A stretch of 12,405 nucleotides of DNA, taken from NCBI GenBank assembly GCA_004556255.1, contig SFHY01000027.1, forward strand, positions 1-12,405, read 5' to 3'. Position numbers and translations under genes: made by a program. Source of the DNA: Lactobacillus delbrueckii. Its GTDB lineage: Bacteria; Bacillota; Bacilli; Lactobacillales; Lactobacillaceae. Below are positions 7,074-12,405 of the stretch, in pieces (position 1 is the stretch's first letter; every line of letters begins with the position of its first letter). The notes under the pieces are model-generated. The model searched no databases, had not been told where the DNA came from, and worked only from the letters and a program-made list of their open reading frames with translations.

Positions 7074-8215
7074 AGAGATTTTTACAGGCAATAACTTTGG
7101 CAAGCTGCAGCCTCCTGCTGGCGGCTTGCGGTAACTTGAAGAATTCCGACCTGGCCAGCAACTCAACGACGACGACCAGCAAGACCAAGAAGTACGAGAC
7201 GACTTCCAGCACTGACGGCGGCTACTCCGTCCTTTTGAAAAAGGGGGTCTACAAGACCAGCCCGATCTCCGGCCTGGAAGCCACCAACTATGACAACAGC
7301 GTGGACGAGTCGGCCATGGAACGGGGCTTGATCCGGGTCTCCAAGAAGGTCTTCTCAACCAAGGACTATGTCATCCAGGAAGGCCAGCAGCTCGATGAAA
7401 CGACGGTCACCAACTGGCTGGGCCGGTATTCAAAGAGCAACAAAGAGGGGCTGAACCTCAAGAACAACGGCAAGACCGGGGCAACGACCAGAAACCCGAT
7501 CATCTTGCAGCAGATCATGGAAGAAGACTTCTATGTCAAGAGCGGGTCCAGCTACAAGCTGGCTGGCATCAGCATCAGCCTGGGCCTCAACTCAGTCGAC
7601 TACTACACCAAGACGACTGACGGGGCCGAAGTCAGCACTAAGATTTCCCTGGCCAAGCGGCAGGCCTTCGGGCAGAAGACGGCCAACACGATCGTCTCCC
7701 GCTTGCACGCCAAGAAGAAGCTTAAGAATATCCCGATCATGGTCGGCCTTTTCTCTAAGACCGACACCGACTCATTAGTTGGGGGAACTTACTTCTCATA
7801 TGGGACAGCTAGCGCAAATAGTAGTAAAATATCTAAATGGAATTCCGTGAACGAAAAGACCCAGGTGCTGCCGACGGTCGATGGAGCCAGCGCGGTCAGT
7901 GCCAGTGACGAATCCAAATTCACCAGCTTTAAGGATGAAATTGAGGGTTACTTCCCGAACGTTTCCGGGGTCACGGCAACTCTGCGCTACTACGATGGCA
8001 AGCTGGCTTACGAAAGCATCGCCATCACCACGCAGTTCTACGGCTATCTGCAGGTACAAAGCTTTGCCCAGACGGTTATGAGCCGGGCGAAGAAGTATCT
8101 GGGAACCAGCTCACCGGTTGAAATCACCATTTCCTCGGTCAACGACACCCAAGCGGTCGTCGCCAAGGAAACGGCCACCGGGTCTTATCGGATGCACATC
8201 TATGGCGGTAATTAG
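7070..8215 (+). CDS. camS: CamS family lipoprotein (sex-pheromone precursor family)
   Basis: This 381-residue predicted lipoprotein has a basic start, a hydrophobic segment and the lipobox LLAAC, with the lipidated cysteine at Cys20. It should be anchored to the outer face of the membrane. A Ser/Thr/Lys-rich linker (about 22-50) precedes a conserved two-lobed region to the C-terminus. The family is named for the enterococcal and staphylococcal cAM373 pheromone, which is cut from the signal peptide; the role of the mature protein is not established. The GTG start overlaps the ligA stop (GTGA, 4 bases), with AAGGA 9 bases upstream. The location between ligA and gatC is conserved in Bacilli. An unusually AT-rich run of codons lies near 7811-7840. 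Confidence 0.9.
   Translation: MKRFLQAITLASCSLLLAACGNLKNSDLASNSTTTTSKTKKYETTSSTDGGYSVLLKKGVYKTSPISGLEATNYDNSVDESAMERGLIRVSKKVFSTKDYVIQEGQQLDETTVTNWLGRYSKSNKEGLNLKNNGKTGATTRNPIILQQIMEEDFYVKSGSSYKLAGISISLGLNSVDYYTKTTDGAEVSTKISLAKRQAFGQKTANTIVSRLHAKKKLKNIPIMVGLFSKTDTDSLVGGTYFSYGTASANSSKISKWNSVNEKTQVLPTVDGASAVSASDESKFTSFKDEIEGYFPNVSGVTATLRYYDGKLAYESIAITTQFYGYLQVQSFAQTVMSRAKKYLGTSSPVEITISSVNDTQAVVAKETATGSYRMHIYGGN
7802..7830 (+). promoter_or_regulatory. Possible internal promoter in camS, ahead of gatCAB
   Basis: GGGACA (7802-7807, four of six -35 bases) lies exactly 17 bases before TAAAAT (7825-7830, five of six -10 bases), in a local AT-rich patch of an otherwise GC-rich gene. Predicted +1 is near 7837, about 390 bases before gatC. 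The -35 match is modest and no extended TG is present (TAG instead). Confidence 0.3.
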
Positions 8216-8220
8216 GAGGT
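8214..8220 (+). promoter_or_regulatory. Strong Shine-Dalgarno of gatC
   Basis: AGGAGGT overlaps the camS stop codon (8213-8215) and lies 6 bases before the GTG at 8227. It identifies GTG as the gatC start. Confidence 0.85.
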
Positions 8221-8226
8221 ACATAA

Positions 8227-8532
8227 GTGGAAAAGGTAACAAATGATACCATCAAGCACGTTGCGGCATTAGCCCAGCTTGAATTCAGCGAAGAAGAACT
8301 GGCCAAGTTCACCCCGCAAATGGGGAAGATTCTAGAAATGGCAGAAGAACTTCAAGCCGTTGACACGACTGGCGTTGAAGAAACGGTACAAGTAGTTGAT
8401 CGCGACACTGTCTTCAGAGAAGACGTTCCTGAAAAGTGGCAGACCCGCGAAGAAATGATGAAGAACGTTCCTGACAAGAGCAACGGTTTTGTCAAGGTAC
8501 CTGTAATTATCGATAAGGATGATAACCAATAA
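8227..8532 (+). CDS. gatC: Asp-tRNA(Asn)/Glu-tRNA(Gln) amidotransferase subunit C
   Basis: This 101-residue protein is the small GatCAB subunit. In the known structure it wraps around GatA and GatB and stabilises the complex. The N-terminal helix with [15 protein letters not shown] (about residues 11-25) and the later FREDVP and FVKVP segments are typical of the family, and the length is normal. It starts with GTG, supported by a strong Shine-Dalgarno. The stop TAA (8530-8532) shares one base with the gatA ATG (TAATG), so GatC and GatA translation should be tightly coupled. Confidence 0.96.
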
Positions 8533-9974
8533 TGAACTACTTAAACGAAACGATCGATTCTTTAAACGACAAGCTGAAGAGCGGCGCTGTTTCTGCTGAC
8601 CAATTGGCCAAGGACACCATCGCCAACATCAAGAAGACTGACGAAAAGATCAACGCCTTCATCACTGTAGATGAAGACGCCAAGCCAGCTGAAAACCTTG
8701 ACTTTAACAACAAACTGGCCGGCGTGCCGATTGCCATCAAGGACAACATCATCACCAACGGCTTGAAGACGACGGCAGCCAGCCACATTTTGTACAACTT
8801 TGAACCAGTTTACGAATCAACTGTTGTTGCCAAGCTGAAGGCAGCTCAAGCTACCATCATCGGCAAGACCAACATGGACGAATTTGCCATGGGGTCATCC
8901 ACTGAAACTTCTTACTTCGGTGACACCAAGAACCCATGGAACTTAAACAAGGTGCCAGGCGGTTCATCCGGTGGTTCAGCTGCGGCTGTTGCCAGCGGTG
9001 AAGTGGTTGCTGCCCTGGGTAGTGACACCGGTGGTTCAATCCGCCAGCCAGCATCCTTCAACGGTATTTTCGGGATCAAGCCGACTTACGGCCGGGTATC
9101 CCGCTGGGGTTTGATCGCTTTTGCCTCATCACTGGACCAAATCGGGGTGATGAGCAAGCGGGTCAAGGACTCAGCTGAAGTTCTGAACGTAATCGCCGGG
9201 GCTGATGACCGCGATGCTACTGTTTCAGAAAAGGAAGTCCCAGACTACACCAGCTTCCTGGGCAAGGACGTCAAGGGCCTGCGGGTTGCCGTTCCTAAGG
9301 AATACATGAGTGACGCCGTTGAAGAAGGCGTCCGCAAGGCAGTTGAAGCCCAAATCGAACTTCTGCGGGCAAACGGGGCCATCATCAACGAAGTATCCCT
9401 GCCGCACACCAAGTACGTGGTGCCAACTTACTACATCATCGCTTCCAGTGAAGCTTCAGCCAACCTGGAACGTTACGACGGGATCCGTTACGGCTACCGG
9501 GCAGAAGCCAAGAACCTGGACGAAGTCTTCCTTAAGTCCCGGTCAGAAGGCTTTGGCGATGAAGTAAAGCGGAGAATCATGCTGGGCTCCTTCGCCCTGT
9601 CCGCCGGTGCTTACGACAAGTTCTTCCTGCAGGCTGCTAAGGTAAGAACCTTGATTTGTCAAGACTTCGACAAGATCTTCGAAGACAACGACGTGATTGT
9701 CGGGCCGGTTTCTACCGAAACTGCTTTTGACTTGAACTCAGAAATTTCTGACCCGATCAAGATGTACAACAACGACATCTTGACGATTTCCGCCAACATG
9801 GCCGGGATTCCGGCAGCCAGCGTGCCAGCCGGCTTGAGCGAAACGACGGGGATGCCGGTCGGCTTCCAAATCATGGCCAAGCGCTTTGACGAAGGCCATG
9901 TCTTCCAAGTAGCTGACTTCATCGAACGCAGCAACAAGTTCTACGAACAAACACCAGCTGGATTGGAGGATTAA
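8532..9974 (+). CDS. gatA: Asp-tRNA(Asn)/Glu-tRNA(Gln) amidotransferase subunit A
   Basis: This 480-residue amidase-signature enzyme frees ammonia from glutamine and passes it to GatB, so that misacylated Glu-tRNA(Gln), and in some species Asp-tRNA(Asn), is converted to the correct form. The Ser-cisSer-Lys triad is visible as Lys70 in AIKDN, Ser145 in GGSSGGSA and Ser169 in GSDTGGSIRQP. The spacing of 24 residues between the serines matches the Staphylococcus aureus enzyme as I recall it. The length is normal and no key residue is missing. AAGGATG (8515-8521) in the end of gatC can serve as Shine-Dalgarno. Pro codons here are mostly CCA and CCG with no CCC seen, unlike pcrA, which suggests higher expression. 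gatB follows after 5 bases. Confidence 0.97.
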   Translation: MNYLNETIDSLNDKLKSGAVSADQLAKDTIANIKKTDEKINAFITVDEDAKPAENLDFNNKLAGVPIAIKDNIITNGLKTTAASHILYNFEPVYESTVVAKLKAAQATIIGKTNMDEFAMGSSTETSYFGDTKNPWNLNKVPGGSSGGSAAAVASGEVVAALGSDTGGSIRQPASFNGIFGIKPTYGRVSRWGLIAFASSLDQIGVMSKRVKDSAEVLNVIAGADDRDATVSEKEVPDYTSFLGKDVKGLRVAVPKEYMSDAVEEGVRKAVEAQIELLRANGAIINEVSLPHTKYVVPTYYIIASSEASANLERYDGIRYGYRAEAKNLDEVFLKSRSEGFGDEVKRRIMLGSFALSAGAYDKFFLQAAKVRTLICQDFDKIFEDNDVIVGPVSTETAFDLNSEISDPIKMYNNDILTISANMAGIPAASVPAGLSETTGMPVGFQIMAKRFDEGHVFQVADFIERSNKFYEQTPAGLED

Positions 9975-9979
9975 TTTAA

Positions 9980-11410
9980 ATGAATTTTACGTCAACTATC
10001 GGTCTGGAAGTCCACTTTGAGTTGAAGACCAAGAGCAAGATCTTTTCACCTTCACCAGTAACTTACGGGGCCAAGCCAAACACCGAAACCAACGTTATTG
10101 ACTGGGGTTACCCAGGTACCTTGCCAATGGTTAACAAGGAAGTCTACCGCCTGGGCTTGATGGTCGCTTTGGCCACCCACTCCCACGTTAACCCGGTAAC
10201 CCACTTTGACCGGAAGAACTACTTCTACCCGGACAACCCGAAGGCTTACCAAATCACCCAATTCTTCAAGCCACTGGCTGAAAACGGCTATGTTGAAGTC
10301 GAAGTTCACGGCAAGAAGAAGAAGATCCATATCCACGAAATGCACATCGAAGAAGACGCCGGTAAGAACACCCACGGGACCAACGGCTTCTCCTACGTTG
10401 ACTACAACCGGCAAGGGGTACCGCTTTTGGAAGTTGTTTCTGAACCAGAAATGACTGACCCGGACGAAGCTGTTGCCTACTTGGAAAAGCTGCGGGAAAT
10501 CGTGCAATTTACCGGGGCTTCCGACGTTAAGATGGAAGAAGGGTCAATGAGAATTGACACCAACATCTCCATCCGTCCAGCCGGCCAGAAGGAATTCGGG
10601 ACCAAGGTCGAAATGAAGAACTTGAACTCCTTTGAACACGTTCGTCTGTCTCTGGCTTACGAACAAAAGCGCCAGCAGGAAATCCTCCTGTCCGGCGGCC
10701 GGGTTCGCCTGTCCACCCGCCGTTTTGACACCAACACGGGCAAGACTGTCCTGGAACGTGTCAAGGAAGGGGACGCGGACTACCGTTACTTCCCAGAACC
10801 AGACCTGGCTCCATACCACATCAAGCAGGAATGGGTTGATGAAATCGCGGCCAACTTGCCAAAGACGGCTGACGAACGGCGGAAGATCTACGTTGATGAA
10901 TACGGCCTTAAGCCATACGACGCAAATGTTTTGCTGCAAAACAAGGAAAGCTCAGACTTCTTTGACGCTACTGTAGCAGCTGGTGCTGACCCGCAACAAG
11001 CAGCCAACTGGATGAATACCCAAGTTAACGGTTACTTGAACGAAAAGCATGCTGAACTCAAGGACATTGCCTTGGCTCCAGAAAACCTCGCAGCCATGAT
11101 CAAGCTGATTTCTGACGGGACGATCTCATCCAAGATTGCCAAGAAGGTCTTCGCGGAAACTGTTGCCAACGGCACTGACCCGAAGAAGTACGTTGAAGAA
11201 AACGGCATGGCGCAATTGTCAGACGAAAGCGTTCTGGCACCAATGGTCAAGGAAGTTGTTGACGCCAACCCGCAGTCTGTTGAAGACTACAAAAACGGTA
11301 AGGACCGGGCTATCGGCTTCCTGGTTGGGCAAATCATGAAGCAGACCCGGGGCAAGGCCAACCCTAAGGTGATCAACAAGCTCCTCTTGGCCGACCTGGC
11401 CAGCCGTTAA
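9980..11410 (+). CDS. gatB: Asp-tRNA(Asn)/Glu-tRNA(Gln) amidotransferase subunit B
   Basis: This 476-residue subunit binds the misacylated tRNA, phosphorylates the side-chain carboxylate with ATP and amidates it with ammonia from GatA. The cradle domain begins with IGLEVH (His12) and contains DRKNYFYPDNPKAYQ (77-91), HIEEDAGK (122-129) and LLEVVSEPE. His12, Glu125 and Glu151 fall on the positions I recall as magnesium ligands in S. aureus GatB. The C-terminal part (about 330-476) is the helical and YqeY-like tRNA-binding tail. GGAGGA (9965-9970) lies 9 bases before the ATG and within the last codons of gatA. The gene is complete and of normal length. Confidence 0.97.
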   Translation: MNFTSTIGLEVHFELKTKSKIFSPSPVTYGAKPNTETNVIDWGYPGTLPMVNKEVYRLGLMVALATHSHVNPVTHFDRKNYFYPDNPKAYQITQFFKPLAENGYVEVEVHGKKKKIHIHEMHIEEDAGKNTHGTNGFSYVDYNRQGVPLLEVVSEPEMTDPDEAVAYLEKLREIVQFTGASDVKMEEGSMRIDTNISIRPAGQKEFGTKVEMKNLNSFEHVRLSLAYEQKRQQEILLSGGRVRLSTRRFDTNTGKTVLERVKEGDADYRYFPEPDLAPYHIKQEWVDEIAANLPKTADERRKIYVDEYGLKPYDANVLLQNKESSDFFDATVAAGADPQQAANWMNTQVNGYLNEKHAELKDIALAPENLAAMIKLISDGTISSKIAKKVFAETVANGTDPKKYVEENGMAQLSDESVLAPMVKEVVDANPQSVEDYKNGKDRAIGFLVGQIMKQTRGKANPKVINKLLLADLASR

Positions 11411-11432
11411 GGCAGGAGAAAATTTTTTAGAA

Positions 11433-11440
11433 AAAGGTGA
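11433..11440 (+). promoter_or_regulatory. Shine-Dalgarno deciding the start of dagK
   Basis: AAAGGTGA lies 5 bases before ATG 11446. The in-frame GTG at 11437 lies inside this motif and so is an unlikely start. A second Shine-Dalgarno-like AGGAG at 11414-11418 has no start codon at a useful distance. Confidence 0.75.
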
Positions 11441-11445
11441 AGCAG

Positions 11446-12372
11446 ATGACTAAGCGCGCGCGCTTGATTTACAATCCGGTTTCCGGGCATGAACAGATGC
11501 CGAAGAACGTTTCTGATATTTTGGATATTTTGGAACAAGCGGGTTATGAAGCCAGTGCATTCAGAACCACGCCAGCTCCGCTCAGTGCTCAAAATGAAGC
11601 AACCCGGGCAGCCAAGGACGGTTTTTCACTGGTCGTGGCCGCCGGCGGGGACGGCACGATCAACGAAGTCGTGAGCGGGATCGCCTTTTTGCCTAAGGAA
11701 GAGCGTCCGCGCATGGCCATCATCCCGGCGGGGACGACCAACGACTATGCCAGAGCCTTGAAGATTCCGCGTGACGATGTAGTTGAAGCAGCCCGGGTGA
11801 TTCTTAAGAACCAGGTGCAGAAGATGGACGTGGGCCGGGCCGACTTTGGCGATGGCAGTCAGAAGTACTTCGTCAACATTGCTGCTGCTGGTTCTTTGGC
11901 TGAACTGACTTATGGAGTTTCTTCCGACGTTAAGTCAGCCTTGGGCTATGCTGCCTACTTGATCAAGGGGGCAGAAATGCTGCCAAACCTCAGCGAATGT
12001 GAGATGCGGCTGACTTTTGACAAGGGTGTTTATGAAGGGAAATTGTCCTTGCTCTTATTGGGGATGACTAACTCTATCGGTGGTTTCGAAAAAATCATGC
12101 CGAATGCTGAACTTTCAGACGGCCTCTTCCAGCTGATCGTGGTTAAGCCAAGTGATCCGGGCAACCTGCTTCGCTTGATGGCCCTGGCTTTGAACGGCAA
12201 GCATGTGGATGATCCGAACATCATCTACACCAAGACAACCAGCTTGAAGGCTGAGCTGATTGGCAACAATCGAAACGACAAGCTCTCCGTCAACCTGGAC
12301 GGGGAAGAAGGCGGCATGTTCCCGGTAACTTTTGAAAACTTAAAACAACGGATCGAGTTCTACATCGGCTAG
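11446..12372 (+). CDS. dagK: Diacylglycerol kinase, soluble DgkB type
   Basis: This 308-residue lipid kinase phosphorylates diacylglycerol to phosphatidic acid. In Gram-positive bacteria this recycles diacylglycerol released by lipoteichoic acid synthesis. The N-terminal catalytic lobe has RLIYNPVSG (6-14), the nucleotide-binding GGDGT (67-71) and PAGTTNDYARAL. The C-terminal beta-sandwich lobe has SDG (224-226) and NLDGE (283-287), where DgkB has its magnesium-site aspartate and a catalytic glutamate. There is no membrane segment, so it should act as a peripheral protein on the inner membrane face. It lies 35 bases after gatB, with no terminator between, and is the last gene of the operon seen here. 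In Bacilli a 23S rRNA methyltransferase gene often follows. Other lipid kinases of the DAGK catalytic family are possible, but context and length favour DgkB. Confidence 0.93.
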   Translation: MTKRARLIYNPVSGHEQMPKNVSDILDILEQAGYEASAFRTTPAPLSAQNEATRAAKDGFSLVVAAGGDGTINEVVSGIAFLPKEERPRMAIIPAGTTNDYARALKIPRDDVVEAARVILKNQVQKMDVGRADFGDGSQKYFVNIAAAGSLAELTYGVSSDVKSALGYAAYLIKGAEMLPNLSECEMRLTFDKGVYEGKLSLLLLGMTNSIGGFEKIMPNAELSDGLFQLIVVKPSDPGNLLRLMALALNGKHVDDPNIIYTKTTSLKAELIGNNRNDKLSVNLDGEEGGMFPVTFENLKQRIEFYIG

Positions 12373-12375
12373 ACC

Positions 12376-12384
12376 TGTTATAAT
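12376..12384 (+). promoter_or_regulatory. Extended -10 promoter for the next gene (outside the window)
   Basis: TGT followed by a perfect TATAAT (12379-12384) begins only 4 bases after the dagK stop. No good -35 is visible in the end of dagK. Predicted +1 is near 12391, inside the inverted repeat described next. The controlled gene lies beyond the right edge. Confidence 0.65.
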
Positions 12385-12387
12385 AGA

Positions 12388-12405
12388 GTTTGACTTTGGT
12401 CAAAC
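12388..12405 (+). repeat. Perfect inverted repeat at the right edge (hairpin or operator)
   Basis: GTTTGAC (12388-12394) and GTCAAAC (12399-12405) are perfect inverted copies around a TTTG loop. The repeat overlaps the predicted start site of the preceding promoter. It could be the stem of a dagK terminator whose T-run is cut off, a 5' stem-loop of the next message, or a repressor operator. The window ends at its last base, so it cannot be decided here. Confidence 0.6.

Noticed and set aside
11411..11432. A second Shine-Dalgarno-like AGGAG and an A/T-rich stretch between gatB and dagK, possibly a tiny ORF or a terminator.
   Set aside because: No start codon follows at a useful distance, and the A/T tract forms only a weak stem without a GC-rich base.
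1..12405. Mobile elements, CRISPR arrays, defence systems or phage genes.
   Set aside because: I saw no transposase, integrase, spaced direct repeats, terminal inverted repeats flanking a gene, or reverse-strand gene; every long frame is a housekeeping or common lactobacillar gene.

Overview
The window is a gene-dense stretch from a low-temperature-signature Firmicute, almost certainly a Lactobacillus. The protein set (CamS lipoprotein, SprT, an ECF vitamin-transport S component, GatCAB after pcrA-ligA) and the Firmicute Shine-Dalgarno sequences support this. The strong preference for G or C at third codon positions (CTG, AAG, GAC, GCC, CGG) fits the Lactobacillus delbrueckii group better than AT-rich lactobacilli. 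The species call is inference from codon style and gene content. All recognised genes are on the + strand, and no gene-free stretch exceeds about 240 bases.

Layout. Bases 1-49 hold the last codons of an upstream gene. It is followed by a bacitracin-export-type ABC ATPase (67-669) and a SprT-like zinc protein (709-1170). A tRNA-Leu with anticodon AAG (1202-1287) has its own promoter inside the end of sprT and its own terminator (1295-1324). A two-gene unit follows: an ECF transporter S component, PanT-like (1405-2028), and a membrane-anchored GH73-type glucosaminidase (2042-2695), closed by a terminator at 2710-2738. That terminator runs straight into the promoter of the long operon pcrA-ligA-camS-gatC-gatA-gatB-dagK (2786-12372). 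Just after dagK there is another extended -10 promoter and a perfect inverted repeat cut by the window end, so the next gene starts outside.

How the genes work together. The long unit joins DNA repair and replication (PcrA helicase, NAD-dependent ligase), a lipoprotein, tRNA-dependent glutamine/asparagine synthesis (GatCAB) and lipid recycling (DagK). This order is a known conserved neighbourhood in Bacilli, not a new pathway. Spacing is tight (4-base overlap ligA/camS, 1-base overlap gatC/gatA, gaps of 5-35 bases elsewhere), which suggests co-transcription and translational coupling.

I do not see a new defence, mobile or biosynthetic system here. The observations most worth a second look are regulatory: a promoter that would place the transcription start exactly on the ATG of sprT (leaderless mRNA), a possible promoter inside camS ahead of gatCAB, recurrent extended -10 promoters packed against terminators, and the hairpin at the right edge.
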